Shown: positions 8,536-18,513 of the stretch, piece after piece
How the letters are laid out: each line of letters begins with the position of its first letter
How positions within the stretch are numbered: the stretch's first letter is position 1
Origin: Mariniblastus sp.
Lineage (GTDB): Bacteria; Planctomycetota; Planctomycetia; Pirellulales; Pirellulaceae
Length of the DNA stretch: 64,000 nt
NCBI GenBank assembly: GCA_022447555.1
Contig: JAKVBF010000002.1
Coordinates: 124,001-188,000, forward strand
Reading direction: 5' to 3'
Made by a program: the position numbers and the translations under genes
The notes under the pieces: model-generated
What the model was told of the DNA's origin: nothing
Database searches by the model: none
What the model saw: only the letters and a program-made list of their open reading frames with translations

Positions 8536-10302
8536 TTAACCCTCGGTCAGTTGGAGCCAGCGTTCTTCGAACCGTCCTAATTCGTCCGTGACCTCAGTGA
8601 ACCGAGCGTGCAGCTTAAGAGCTTCGCTGGCATCGGTCGTTTCAAGTAACTGCTTGTTCAACCTTTTTTTTTCTGTCTCAAGAGATGCAATCTTTTGCTC
8701 TACTTTCTTGATTTCACGCTGTTGCTTTCGATTTAATTTCTGAACTGCTTTCACGGGCTGAGCCGAAACAGGGTCCTTACCTTCCGCTCCTTTCTGTGGG
8801 GCGACGCGTTCACCCTGCTCAATCTCCTGATTCATGGAATAGAGATAGGCCTCGTAGTTGCCCATGTAATTCCGAGCGCAACCATCCCGTACTTCGATGA
8901 TATTGGTCGCTACACGACTCATAAAATGCCGATCATGACTGGTGAACAAAACCGTACCCTTGTACTCCAATAACGCCTGAGCCAGTGCTTCCACGGTTTC
9001 TACGTCGAGATGGTTTCCAGGTTCGTCCAACACCAGAATGTTGTAATCTCCCAGCAACAACCCGGCCATGCAGAGCCTCGCTCGCTCCCCCCCCGAAAGA
9101 ACGGATATTTTTTTACGGACGTGTGAATCTCGGAACAGCAGCGCGCCTGCCAATGCCAATATGTCTTGGTTGGTCGTACCCGGCATCGCCTGATACTCCA
9201 AATACTCGAGCACGGTTTTTGATTCAGGAAGGGTGGTGTAAACATGCTGAGCGTAGGTTCCCACCTCGCTGGCATGGCCCCATTTCAGCTCCCCACCCAA
9301 CCGATCAAGAGACCCTACAAGTGATCGAAGCAGCGTCGTCTTACCTTGGCCATTATCTCCAACAATCGCAGCCCTCTGCCCGTGCTCTATCTCAATGCTA
9401 ATATCCTTGGCAACCTGATGATCTGGGTAACCGATCGTCAAACCATTCGTCCGCAATACCGTCCCTTGCCGAGGCGACACACGGGGCGCTCGAATACAAG
9501 CCGTCCGCTCCAACCCGGCGATCTCCGTGGTCTGCAAACGATCCAGTTGTTTCTGTTTGGATCGAGCCTGACTGGCGGTATTAGCCCCCGCACGATTCTT
9601 CGCAATGAATCGTTGCAGCTGCTTTTGCTTGGTCGTAATGGCCTGATTCACACGCAGGTCATGCTCTACCCGTTCGGCTTGATATTCCAAAAACTGAGCT
9701 ATCTTTCCGGGATATAAAGTCAACTTGCCGCGAGTTAAATCAAGTGTTTGATCACAAGTCTCCTTCAAAAAAGCGCGGTCGTGAGAAACTACCAAGACGC
9801 CACCCTTAAAGCTTCGCAAAAAATTCCCCAGCAGAATCTGCGTACGCAAATCCAAAAAATTTGTTGGTTCGTCAAGCAACAAAAGATTGGGATCATGTAG
9901 CAATAATGCTGCCAATTTGACCCGGGTCTGCCAACCTCCAGACAGATTGGAAACGGGACCCAGTAAATAGTCTCCCTTCAATTCAAAACGACCAGCAACC
10001 TCGCCACATTTCCATTCCGCCTGACCGCTGTCACGTTCCAAAAAATCGAGGGCGGATTCTTCCGGGAGAAACGGATCGTGTTGACGCAAATAACCAATTC
10101 GCAGGCGGGGATGGGTGACCACCCTACCGGCATCCAATTCTTCTTCGCCTAAAATGATTCGTAACAACGTCGATTTTCCCGCTCCATTTCGACCGACGAA
10201 TCCCACCTTGGCTCCTTCAACAATCGACGCATCAGCGCCGTCTAACAGGACTTGGTCACCATAGTTCTTATGCGCGTTTTGGATCTGAATCAGGACAGCC
10301 AC
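8536..10302 (-). CDS. ABC-F family ATPase (translation-associated)
   Basis: The protein has 588 residues and two ABC domains with no membrane segment, the ABC-F arrangement. The first domain has Walker A GRNGAGKST (about residues 37-45), signature LSGGWQTRVKLA and Walker B LLLLDEPTNFLD. The second has GDNGQGKTT, signature LSGGERARLCMA and LVLDEPGNHLD. A linker rich in Lys, Arg and Gln joins them. The C-terminal part, EIKKVEQKIASLETEKKRLNKQL, is a predicted coiled coil as in Uup and YheS. Such proteins act on ribosomes or nucleic acid rather than transporting substrates. The start is GTG at 10302. I cannot assign the subfamily, so no gene symbol is given. Confidence 0.9.
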   Translation of the reverse strand: MAVLIQIQNAHKNYGDQVLLDGADASIVEGAKVGFVGRNGAGKSTLLRIILGEEELDAGRVVTHPRLRIGYLRQHDPFLPEESALDFLERDSGQAEWKCGEVAGRFELKGDYLLGPVSNLSGGWQTRVKLAALLLHDPNLLLLDEPTNFLDLRTQILLGNFLRSFKGGVLVVSHDRAFLKETCDQTLDLTRGKLTLYPGKIAQFLEYQAERVEHDLRVNQAITTKQKQLQRFIAKNRAGANTASQARSKQKQLDRLQTTEIAGLERTACIRAPRVSPRQGTVLRTNGLTIGYPDHQVAKDISIEIEHGQRAAIVGDNGQGKTTLLRSLVGSLDRLGGELKWGHASEVGTYAQHVYTTLPESKTVLEYLEYQAMPGTTNQDILALAGALLFRDSHVRKKISVLSGGERARLCMAGLLLGDYNILVLDEPGNHLDVETVEALAQALLEYKGTVLFTSHDRHFMSRVATNIIEVRDGCARNYMGNYEAYLYSMNQEIEQGERVAPQKGAEGKDPVSAQPVKAVQKLNRKQQREIKKVEQKIASLETEKKRLNKQLLETTDASEALKLHARFTEVTDELGRFEERWLQLTEG

Positions 10303-10545
10303 GGAATTTTATATCGAAAGAGGTTGTGGGAAAAAGACGATTAAAGTTGAAGATCCACCTGTCGTCAACAACTGTCGAAAACAATTAAATCCAAGAAACA
10401 ATTTCCAACGCTTTCACAATCCGCGGTCGGCTTGCTTCCATGCAAACCAGAAGGTCTCCGACACGCACATCATTGGAACTTTAACGACAAAAAATTGAGG
10501 GTTGGGCCACCTCCACCCTCTAACAGCCGGTCACGACCTCGGTCC

Positions 10546-11157
10546 TCAACCCCAAGACCCGACGCCATTAGAAGGGGCCCATTCGAAAACGAGTGCTAAG
10601 AGAATAATCAGAATAGCCAAACCGCCTCCGATCAACAAAAGCGTCCCCAACCAGCCTAGAGCGCTGGCCTTGACGGTCGCTACCCGCTGGCTCTCGTCGA
10701 TTTCTCCTGCGTCAATGGCCGACAAATCTCGACGCGATTGCACGCGTACATAGGGCGCTATAGGCCATAGTAATAATCCGAAGATTCCCATAATCAACAA
10801 ACTTGTTCCTCGCCTTGGAAATCGCCCCGTGGCCAGTGCCGGCCAGGTCGAATCTTCAACCAGCGCGAGCACCCCAACCATTTTACGAATGCCCATAAAG
10901 AGGCAAAACCAGGCGGGAACACCACCGAAAAGGCCAATGAGAGCAAGCACCTCTGGGTAAACCATGCGCAGTCCAGACAGGGTCAAACCGTTTATCAAAA
11001 TACTCCAAATCAAAATACCCATTCCAATCAAGAACCAATTACGCCCCGCAGCCTTGGGCAATTGGCAAGCCATCACCCAAACGCCGACCATGAAACCGAA
11101 TTCTAATATTTTAAAGCCAAACAAATACATTAGAAAAACGTAATAAACCGCACTCAT
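10546..11157 (-). CDS. Multi-pass membrane protein of unknown function
   Basis: The protein has 203 residues from the ATG at 11157, which has AGAGAGA about 8 bases upstream; an earlier GTG or TTG-type start would add 8 residues. I count five to six hydrophobic segments: YYVFLMYLFGFKILEFGFMV, WFLIGMGILIWSILINGL, VLALIGLFGGVPAWFCLFM, LLIMGIFGLLLWPIAPYV and LGWLGTLLLIGGGLAIL with a following stretch. A short polar cytoplasmic or periplasmic loop (RVQSRRDLSAIDAGEIDES) lies before the last pair. I do not recognise the family. It lies between the ABC-F gene and metH on the same strand, but gaps of about 230 bases on each side argue against an operon. Confidence 0.6.
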   Translation of the reverse strand: MSAVYYVFLMYLFGFKILEFGFMVGVWVMACQLPKAAGRNWFLIGMGILIWSILINGLTLSGLRMVYPEVLALIGLFGGVPAWFCLFMGIRKMVGVLALVEDSTWPALATGRFPRRGTSLLIMGIFGLLLWPIAPYVRVQSRRDLSAIDAGEIDESQRVATVKASALGWLGTLLLIGGGLAILIILLALVFEWAPSNGVGSWG

Positions 11158-11384
11158 AGCATCGTCTCTCTGAAGGTTCACCTGTGATTGAAAGAGGCGT
11201 TTACATAACGTTATCTTCTGGGATCACCACCGAGAAGAACACCCCTCATTCCGATGACTTACCCACCCGGCATCGCGTCTCGTATTGAAAGACAATCCAC
11301 GCATTCCTTTCGCATGGGAACATTTTTTCAATGAAATCCGGAGCGGTTATCGTTAGGGCAGAGACCGACCTTGATTCATCATGG

Positions 11385-14300
11385 CTAATAGCCTAGGACC
11401 GGCGACAACCAACGCTCTACTTCTTGTAGGGCGACCCCTTTGACTTTGGCATACCGTTCCGCCTGATCTTTCGTGATCTTATTGACGGAAAAGTACCGAG
11501 AGTCCGGGTGGCTAAAATAGAGCCCACTGACCGCCGCTCCCGGCCACATCGCATACGACTCTGTCAATCGGATACCGGTAACCGCTTCGACATCCATCAA
11601 TCTCCAAAGCGTTTCTTTTTCTGTATGATCCGGACAGGCTGGGTAACCGGCAGCCGGTCGGATACCCCGATATTTCTCATTGACAAGGTCTTCTTGATTT
11701 AAATCTTCTGTCATCCCAAAGCCCCATTCCCGTCGCGCTCGTTGATGAAGCATTTCGGCGAACGCCTCGGCTAATCGATCCGCCAAAGCAGCCACCATGA
11801 TTGCGTTATAATCATCGTGGTCCTCTCGAAAAGTAGCAGCTAATTCGTCGCAACCATGACCGGTGGTCACTGCGAAACCACCCAAGTAATCCGCACGCCC
11901 ACTCTCGATAGGTGCCACATAATCGGCGAGAGATCGAAAATGTGCGATACCACGCCGCTGCCATTGTTGTCGCAACATATGAAAACGAACCATCTCCTGC
12001 TGACGTTCCTCGTCACCATAAACAATGATCGAGTCCTGTTCAGAATTCGCCGGCCAAAAACCAAAAATACCGCGTGCTTCGAGTAGCCGTTCATCGATGA
12101 TTCGTTGCAACATCTGAAGAGCATCGTTATAGAGCTTTTGCGCTTCACTGCCGACGACCTCGTCGGTCAGAATTTTCGGGAACTTTCCATGCAACTCCCA
12201 GGACATAAAAAACGGCGTCCAGTCGATGAATTCGGCGATTTCCTCTAAATCAATCCACTCGTCCGGTTGGGGTAACCCACTGCACCGCACTGAGGAAGGG
12301 GTTCCCAGCAATCGAGTCCCACTAAAGGAAGGCTTCGCGATATCGACCGTTTCCCAGTCTGTTTGAAAACGTTTCTCAAAGGCTTCTTCGTATGGCACCA
12401 ACGTCATTTGCCGTTCTTCATAACCGGCCACCAGCTTGGCCTGTGTCACCGAATTATTGGCAATGAACTCGTTTTTAGAATCCGGATTGATTAACCGATC
12501 CACAACGCCGACGCTTCGCGACGCGTCCAAAACGTGCACCACACCATGTTGATACTGGGGCGCGATTTTTACTGCCGTATGTTTATCGCTGGTTGTGGCA
12601 CCGCCAATCAATAACGGTACGTTCATCTTGGTCCGTTGCATTTCTTTGGCGACATAAACCATTTCATCGAGACTCGGCGTGATCAGCCCCGACAAACCGA
12701 TAATGTCAACACCGTGCTTCACGGCAGCTTCCAGAATTTTTTCACAGGACACCATGACGCCCAAATCAATCACTTCGTAATTGTTACAACCCAAAACCAC
12801 ACCCACGATATTTTTACCGATATCGTGAACGTCCCCCTTAACGGTCGCCAAGAGAATCTTCCCGCGGTAGCTCATGCTCTCGTGTCCCGCCTCCATTTTC
12901 TCCTGTTCCATATAGGGCATCAGATAGGCCACCGCCTTCTTCATCACGCGAGCTGATTTTACCACTTGCGGTAAAAACATCTTACCGCTGCCGAACAGGT
13001 CACCCACCACGGCCATCCCGTCCATCATGGGGCCTTCAATAACCTGCAAACATCGATCGTATTTCTGTCGAGCTTCTTCAGTATCCTCAACAACATATTT
13101 ATCGATCCCCTTTACCAGAGCGTGTGAAAGGCGATCTTCAACCGAAGCCTCTCGCCATTCTAAGTTTTCAGTCCGACCCTGCTTTTTGGTATCTTTAACG
13201 GTCTCGGCAAATTCAAGCAACCGATCCGTCGCGTCGGACCTACGATTCAAAAGGACGTCTTCGACGTACTCAAGTAGATCCTTGGGAATCTCTTCATAGA
13301 TTTCAAGCTGACCCGCATTCACAATCCCCATGTCCAAACCGGCATCAATCGCGTGGTATAGAAATGCCGCATTGATCGCCTCGCGAACGGTATTGTTACC
13401 TCGGAAACTGAAGCTTACATTGGAAACGCCACCCGAAATTTTTGCGCCCGGACAAATGGTTTTTATCTGCCGCGTCGCCTCAAAGAAGTTCACCGCATAG
13501 TTGTCATGCTCCTCCATTCCTGTTGCGATGGTCAGGATATTGGGGTCGAAAATAATATCCTCGGGAGGGAATCCTGCTTCTGAAATCAGCAAGTCATAGG
13601 CGCGTTTGCAAATCCGAACCTTATCGTCGGTTTCAACCGCCTGCCCCTGCTCGTCAAACGCCATCACGACCGCCGCCGCACCATAACGACGAATCAGTCT
13701 CGCTTTTTCAAGAAACTCGGCTTCCCCCTCCTTGAGGCTGATGGAATTGACTATGGCTTTTCCTTGCACCGCTTTCAAACCAGCCTCGATCACGGACCAC
13801 CGCGAACTGTCAATCATCACAGGAACCGCACTGATGTCCGATTCACCCGCAATCAAACGGAGGTACTTCGTCATGGCGGCTTCGCCGTCTAGCAACGCAT
13901 CATCCATATTGATATCGATGATGGCAGCCCCACCTTGGACTTGATCGCGAGCAACCTCAATCGCTTCTTCAAACAGCTCTTCTCGAATCAAGCGGGCAAA
14001 TTTACGTGACCCGGTCACATTCGTCCGTTCACCCACCATTAAGAAATTTGCGTCTTCACGCATTGTAAGCGGTAGAGAACCAGAAAGCCGTGTCAGCGGC
14101 ACAATGGCATTTTTCTGGTGGGGCTTTACGCTTTGAACCGCTTCGGAAATAGCAGCAATGTGTTCTGGTGTGGTCCCGCAGCAGCCACCCACAATGTTCA
14201 ACCAACCATTCTCCGCCCACTCTTTAAGAGTCGACGCCATAGGTCCTGGCTTAAGATCAAACTGCCCCATCTCATTGGGCGTTCCGGCATTGGGATGGCA

Positions 14301-15128
14301 ACTGATAAAGGGGCTCGAAATGCTCGATAACTCTTCAAGATGAGGACGCATGACATCCGGACCCAAGGCACAATTCATTCCAATACTAAGCATCGGGAAA
14401 TGGGATAGACTATTCCAGAACGCCTCCACCACTTGGCCCGATACAAACGTGGCTCCGGACTCCGCAAAGGTCCCAGAAACCATCACCGGCACACGCCGTC
14501 CTGATTCTTCAAAGTATCGGGCGATCGCGAACAAACAAGCTTTGAGATTGAGCGTATCAATCACGGTTTCGGGAAATAAAAGATCCACTCCACCTTCCAC
14601 CAGCGCTTTGGCCTGAAGGTAGTAAGAACGCTCCATCTCTTCGAAGGTAATGCCGCGAAAAGCAGGGTCTTCGACCTTGGTGGAAATCGCCGTCTGCTGA
14701 GCGGTAGGTCCAATCGAGCCAGCGACGAATCTGGGTTTAAGCGGGGTCTTCGCAGTGTACTCATCGGCGGCCCGACGCGCATTTGCGGCAGCCGCGTGAT
14801 TAATCTCGGTAACGATTTCCGTTGAAAAACCGAAATCCGCCAAACCAACTGGACTCGCATTGAAAGTGTTGGTTTCAATGATATCCGCTCCGGCTGCAAG
14901 ATACTTCCGGTGGATATCCACAATCGAATCCGGGTTGGTTAGGCCCATGATGTCTGTGCAGTTCTTTAGATCGACCGGCCAGTCGGCAAATCGCTCCCCC
15001 CGAACCGCCGCCTCATCAAGACCGAGAGCGTAGATCATGGAGCCCATTGCGCCATCAAGAACGAGAATCTCGCGGTCAAGTCGCTCCAAAATGAGCTGTT
15101 CAGTATTGGTTTTGGAAGCGACAGACAA
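11385..15128 (-). CDS. metH: Cobalamin-dependent methionine synthase
   Basis: The protein has 1247 residues, with all four MetH modules. The homocysteine-binding barrel carries its zinc cysteines at Cys253 (GMNCALGPD) and Cys316-Cys317 ([10 protein letters not shown]). The methyl-folate-binding domain starts near [13 protein letters not shown] (about 365). The B12 domain carries GDVHDIG with the cobalt-ligating His768. The C-terminal reactivation domain includes [15 protein letters not shown], which binds S-adenosylmethionine. The enzyme transfers a methyl group from 5-methyltetrahydrofolate to homocysteine. The start is TTG at 15128, preceded by GAAGG about 10 bases away; no nearby ATG would keep the full barrel. 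I found no cobalamin or SAM riboswitch in the 200 bases upstream. It is divergent from the ATPase gene at 15332. Confidence 0.96.
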   Translation of the reverse strand: MSVASKTNTEQLILERLDREILVLDGAMGSMIYALGLDEAAVRGERFADWPVDLKNCTDIMGLTNPDSIVDIHRKYLAAGADIIETNTFNASPVGLADFGFSTEIVTEINHAAAANARRAADEYTAKTPLKPRFVAGSIGPTAQQTAISTKVEDPAFRGITFEEMERSYYLQAKALVEGGVDLLFPETVIDTLNLKACLFAIARYFEESGRRVPVMVSGTFAESGATFVSGQVVEAFWNSLSHFPMLSIGMNCALGPDVMRPHLEELSSISSPFISCHPNAGTPNEMGQFDLKPGPMASTLKEWAENGWLNIVGGCCGTTPEHIAAISEAVQSVKPHQKNAIVPLTRLSGSLPLTMREDANFLMVGERTNVTGSRKFARLIREELFEEAIEVARDQVQGGAAIIDINMDDALLDGEAAMTKYLRLIAGESDISAVPVMIDSSRWSVIEAGLKAVQGKAIVNSISLKEGEAEFLEKARLIRRYGAAAVVMAFDEQGQAVETDDKVRICKRAYDLLISEAGFPPEDIIFDPNILTIATGMEEHDNYAVNFFEATRQIKTICPGAKISGGVSNVSFSFRGNNTVREAINAAFLYHAIDAGLDMGIVNAGQLEIYEEIPKDLLEYVEDVLLNRRSDATDRLLEFAETVKDTKKQGRTENLEWREASVEDRLSHALVKGIDKYVVEDTEEARQKYDRCLQVIEGPMMDGMAVVGDLFGSGKMFLPQVVKSARVMKKAVAYLMPYMEQEKMEAGHESMSYRGKILLATVKGDVHDIGKNIVGVVLGCNNYEVIDLGVMVSCEKILEAAVKHGVDIIGLSGLITPSLDEMVYVAKEMQRTKMNVPLLIGGATTSDKHTAVKIAPQYQHGVVHVLDASRSVGVVDRLINPDSKNEFIANNSVTQAKLVAGYEERQMTLVPYEEAFEKRFQTDWETVDIAKPSFSGTRLLGTPSSVRCSGLPQPDEWIDLEEIAEFIDWTPFFMSWELHGKFPKILTDEVVGSEAQKLYNDALQMLQRIIDERLLEARGIFGFWPANSEQDSIIVYGDEERQQEMVRFHMLRQQWQRRGIAHFRSLADYVAPIESGRADYLGGFAVTTGHGCDELAATFREDHDDYNAIMVAALADRLAEAFAEMLHQRARREWGFGMTEDLNQEDLVNEKYRGIRPAAGYPACPDHTEKETLWRLMDVEAVTGIRLTESYAMWPGAAVSGLYFSHPDSRYFSVNKITKDQAERYAKVKGVALQEVERWLSPVLGY

Positions 15129-15331
15129 AGTTCAAACGCCTTCAGGATATCTTTGGTTCGGGAGTGAGTGACCACCCTCCGAAAGGTCTTATGTAAAAGG
15201 TTGACGATTAATCGGATTAAGCGTCGTTGCAATCCTTCTAATTTATCTACTGTTCAAGCCATCCACAATGCGGACCGATCATTTTATCTACGGACTTTTA
15301 AATTCTCGAATGTGATCAATGGATTGAACGC

Positions 15332-16459
15332 ATGAACTCTTCTTTTTCCGCTTTTACCCATCAATACACAACGAACGACGTACCGATGCCGGTTATCACA
15401 AGTTCTGGCGGAACCGTACCCCTTGAAAACCGTTCATCGGCCTCAGAGATCACACCAAACCTTAGCAATTCAACGGCGCCACTGCAGACCCATACCGATT
15501 GGCTTTCGGCGCAAGACCAAAAACACACCGACAATCATTTCCACGGAATCCCGCTCGATTCTTTTTTCACTCATCCGTTGGCAGAAACCGACTCCACCCG
15601 GCCTCCTACTCGAATCATCTCGGAATCCCTGGGCTTCGATCACCAAACTCCTCTTTCTTCGATTCCTTCACTCCCATCCCGATCGTATTTCGATCTAGGT
15701 ATCCATCTTCCAAGTGTCGCAAAGGGATTGACTCCACCAACCTCGGCCGTCCACGCCACACGAGACATCGCCTTTTCCAATCACTCAGAGCCAAACCCAT
15801 CCTTCCAATGGCCTGCAGCGGTAGAAGAAATGAACCACCATGCCGCGGAGTCCGTTGATTCATTAGGGCGAACGCTGCTTAGCATGCTGGGTCGAGGAGA
15901 AAACCGGATTGGTATTACCTCGACACGCTTTGGAGAAGGATGCTCAACGATCACCATGACGCTAGCTCAATGGGCCTCTCATCTTGGACGCTCTGTTTTA
16001 CTCGTCGACGGACACCCGAATCGCCCAGATCTTTCAAATCAACTCAACGTCGAAACAGATAATTCTTGGATCCAACGCGTTGAGGAAACAAACTCCCTTG
16101 AGACCACTATCGTTTCACTGGTCGAACATACAGTAGACTTCCTTCCATTAAAAACCGAGGCGCCAACCATCCAATGGCCGCGACACGTGTTTGACATTCT
16201 GGGTAGTATGCTACAGACCGTCACCCATCGCTATGACCTAGTGCTGATTGACATTGGACCTGCCTTTCAGTTGATGACTGAATTGCAACGGGCAAGCAAT
16301 CTGGTCGATATCGCGGTGCTCACCACGGCGGTTGACCGCACAACAATCGCTGAGCGTTCCCGGTCGCAAAAGCAACTGGCCAATCTCGGGTTTCAACGCG
16401 TGTTGGTTGCTGAAAACTTTGCGCCTCAGCACACTCTTGAACCAGGCTTAACGGGTTAA
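15332..16459 (+). CDS. CpsD/ParA-like P-loop protein with degenerate Walker A
   Basis: The protein has 375 residues. The first 175 are low-complexity, rich in Ser, Thr and Pro. From about 190 the fold of a bacterial tyrosine-kinase or MinD/ParA-type ATPase appears: RIGITSTRFGEGCSTITMTLA stands where GEGKST is expected, SVLLVDGHPNRPDLS is the Walker A-prime region, and YDLVLIDIGP is Walker B. The Walker A lysine is replaced by cysteine, so normal nucleotide hydrolysis is doubtful. No C-terminal tyrosine cluster is visible. Homologues regulate exopolysaccharide chain length, and the membrane glycosyltransferase downstream would fit, but this is inference. The product looks cytoplasmic. Confidence 0.65.
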   Translation: MNSSFSAFTHQYTTNDVPMPVITSSGGTVPLENRSSASEITPNLSNSTAPLQTHTDWLSAQDQKHTDNHFHGIPLDSFFTHPLAETDSTRPPTRIISESLGFDHQTPLSSIPSLPSRSYFDLGIHLPSVAKGLTPPTSAVHATRDIAFSNHSEPNPSFQWPAAVEEMNHHAAESVDSLGRTLLSMLGRGENRIGITSTRFGEGCSTITMTLAQWASHLGRSVLLVDGHPNRPDLSNQLNVETDNSWIQRVEETNSLETTIVSLVEHTVDFLPLKTEAPTIQWPRHVFDILGSMLQTVTHRYDLVLIDIGPAFQLMTELQRASNLVDIAVLTTAVDRTTIAERSRSQKQLANLGFQRVLVAENFAPQHTLEPGLTG

Positions 16460-16630
16460 GCGTCTCCCGAGTTAATCGGATTGGTGTAAGATGTTCTCTA
16501 GCAACCGATCCAAGTCCCGTTCCACTCGACAGCTAAATCATCCACTTTCTGCAGTGAATTACCCCACGGGGTATTGGCTCGCTTTGGCAGTCCGGTAGTC
16601 TGGCCAGAAACAAGAGGACGAGGAGTGATA

Positions 16631-16891
16631 ATGCTTGAAACGGAAATGATAATGATTGCAACATTAACACAATTTTCCGGTTGGCTTGCCGTCATCCATA
16701 GCACGCTACTGTCATTATCGGCGGTAGCCATCACACTGGGTGGAGAGGCTGCGACCAAAATCCGTCAAAGATTGTTCAGATCAGACGAACAGTGCCTAAA
16801 GCCAACTTACTTTCGGTATCTCTCCCAGCTCAAGATTTTAAGAACCTTCTTTTCGATTGTGCCCTATCTCGCCATGAAAATGATGGGATGA
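16631..16891 (+). CDS. Candidate small membrane protein
   Basis: This 86-residue reading frame starts at an ATG preceded by GAGGAG at a 5-base spacing, one of the better ribosome-binding sites in the window. One hydrophobic stretch (WLAVIHSTLLSLSAVAITLGG, about residues 16-36) could span the membrane, followed by a basic segment (KIRQRLFR). It ends 26 bases before the start of the glycosyltransferase gene and would be in the same transcript. I do not recognise a family, and the second half has no obvious pattern, so it may not be real. An alternative view is that the region is the leader of the glycosyltransferase gene. Confidence 0.35.
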   Translation: MLETEMIMIATLTQFSGWLAVIHSTLLSLSAVAITLGGEAATKIRQRLFRSDEQCLKPTYFRYLSQLKILRTFFSIVPYLAMKMMG

Positions 16892-16917
16892 TGGTCTTCG
16901 GTGCGGAGAACCCTATC

Positions 16918-18495
16918 ATGAGAAGCGATCGACCCTTGCTCCATCCCATTGTCTTGATGGGGACCTTGCTGCTAATCGCGGGTTCAGCCCTCTTCCTGCG
17001 ACTGGGCGTCGCTATCAGCGAACCCCTTTGGCTTGATGAATTGCATACGGCCTGGTGTGTCGACGGTCCGTTCCACATCGTCTGGAACCGTGCGGGACAA
17101 GGGAATCAAAGCCCCTTTTATTTCTGGATCGAGTGGCTCGTTTGCCAGCCGTTTGGATTAACGGAATTCTGGCTCCGTCTGCCGTCTGTGGTCTACGGAA
17201 GCCTGGCCGCGATTGCAGCGAGTCTATTTGTTTGGTCCTTTAAACGTTCTTTTGTGGCTGCGTCGTTAACGGGTTTGCTAGTGGCTATCGATCCCCAATT
17301 CATATTTTATGGAAGTGAAGCTCGGCCGTACGCACTGGTACAACTGCTTAGTGTAATACAGGTTTTTATTTTTTCTAGGGAAACTCGAGTTCAGACGTTC
17401 AGTGGAACAACCACTTCAACATCTTCGATCAATCTGGGGTTGGCTATCACGACCGCTCTACTTTTATTTACTCACCTAACCGCCGTTTCTCTAATCATCG
17501 CCGAAGCGGTTTTCCTGATCTTATTCTTTCGGCAAAAACCGATTCGTCGTGTCATCATCTCGTTGTTGTTAGGCAGCATGGCATTCTTCCCTCTGGCTTT
17601 GTTAACCCAACGTGTTTTTTCTCAGCGAACCGATTGGCAAACGATTTCCGACTCCGCCCAATTACTTGCAGAATTACAGCCCACCATTCTGGTTTATGTC
17701 GTCGCGCCGTTGATTGTCTGCATGCCGGCTTGGTGTTGGCAAAGATTACGTGTTGCACCCCACGTCGCGCCTGAGAATCACCTACTGACTTGGACGGGAC
17801 TGGCGGTCATATGGGGCCTGACTCCGATTATTTTGCTGTGGGTCGCCGATCTATCCGGACTCGCTCCCGTCGCACTCAACCGATACGCGCAAGTCGGCGC
17901 CATTGCCTGGCCTGTTTTGTGCGGGCTTTTATTATCGAGCGTCTCGTCCCGATCGTTTAAGACTATCGCAGCCGCTCTGATATGGCTCAATGCAATCAGT
18001 TTTAGCACGCTTCCGAACCCATTTTCGGACGAAAACAAACCGGCTCGGTATCGAACCGAAAACTGGGCGGCTGCGATCGAATTGATCAATTCCGAAAACT
18101 CGGAAGCCACCGTTTTCTTGTTTTCCAATTTATTAGAGGACCACGTCTCGCTACTGACTCTAGAGACGGGACGATTCCAATCAGATCCTCAACACCTGAA
18201 CTACCTATCCTTTCCCGCAAGTGGTATTTATAAAATCAAGCCCCAAACAATAGTTACCCCGCGCCCAACATGCCAAGTCGGGCGGTTCACCGATGACGAC
18301 CTGCAAGCATTCAGAGAACAGGGCGAAGCCTGGTTCTTGATACGAGGCCCGCAATGGATGAACGCGATCACACGAGAATTTGAGCAGCGGCTCGCTTTGC
18401 CGTCGTCTCAAACGTTAGACTGGGACATACGAGAATTACCGGGCAGTATTGTGTACGTGGTGAAATTAACGATCAACACATCCCTTGATGACTGA
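16918..18495 (+). CDS. Membrane glycosyltransferase, GT39/ArnT-like
   Basis: The protein has 525 residues from the ATG at 16918, which has GGAGA 8 bases upstream. An open frame runs further up to 16792, but that extension lacks a ribosome-binding site and does not resemble a membrane N-terminus. About ten hydrophobic segments are visible. The first periplasmic loop begins EPLWLDELHTAW, with the acidic residues after the first helix that are typical of PMT/ArnT/GT-C enzymes, followed by NQSPFYFWIEWL and LRLPSVVYG. RPYALVQLLSV is another family-like block. Such enzymes transfer a sugar from a lipid-phosphate carrier to a protein or lipid at the outer face of the inner membrane. A soluble C-terminal part follows (residues about 380-525). 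The acceptor is unknown. Confidence 0.8.
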   Translation: MRSDRPLLHPIVLMGTLLLIAGSALFLRLGVAISEPLWLDELHTAWCVDGPFHIVWNRAGQGNQSPFYFWIEWLVCQPFGLTEFWLRLPSVVYGSLAAIAASLFVWSFKRSFVAASLTGLLVAIDPQFIFYGSEARPYALVQLLSVIQVFIFSRETRVQTFSGTTTSTSSINLGLAITTALLLFTHLTAVSLIIAEAVFLILFFRQKPIRRVIISLLLGSMAFFPLALLTQRVFSQRTDWQTISDSAQLLAELQPTILVYVVAPLIVCMPAWCWQRLRVAPHVAPENHLLTWTGLAVIWGLTPIILLWVADLSGLAPVALNRYAQVGAIAWPVLCGLLLSSVSSRSFKTIAAALIWLNAISFSTLPNPFSDENKPARYRTENWAAAIELINSENSEATVFLFSNLLEDHVSLLTLETGRFQSDPQHLNYLSFPASGIYKIKPQTIVTPRPTCQVGRFTDDDLQAFREQGEAWFLIRGPQWMNAITREFEQRLALPSSQTLDWDIRELPGSIVYVVKLTINTSLDD

Positions 18496-18513
18496 CCACG
18501 AGCCCAACAATGA

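Noticed and set aside
15129-15331. Possible cobalamin or SAM riboswitch upstream of metH
   Set aside because: I could not find the B12-box or SAM-type paired elements in this stretch by eye.
16792-16917. Upstream extension of the glycosyltransferase gene
   Set aside because: The extra 42 residues lack a ribosome-binding site and do not look like a membrane-protein N-terminus; the ATG at 16918 has both.
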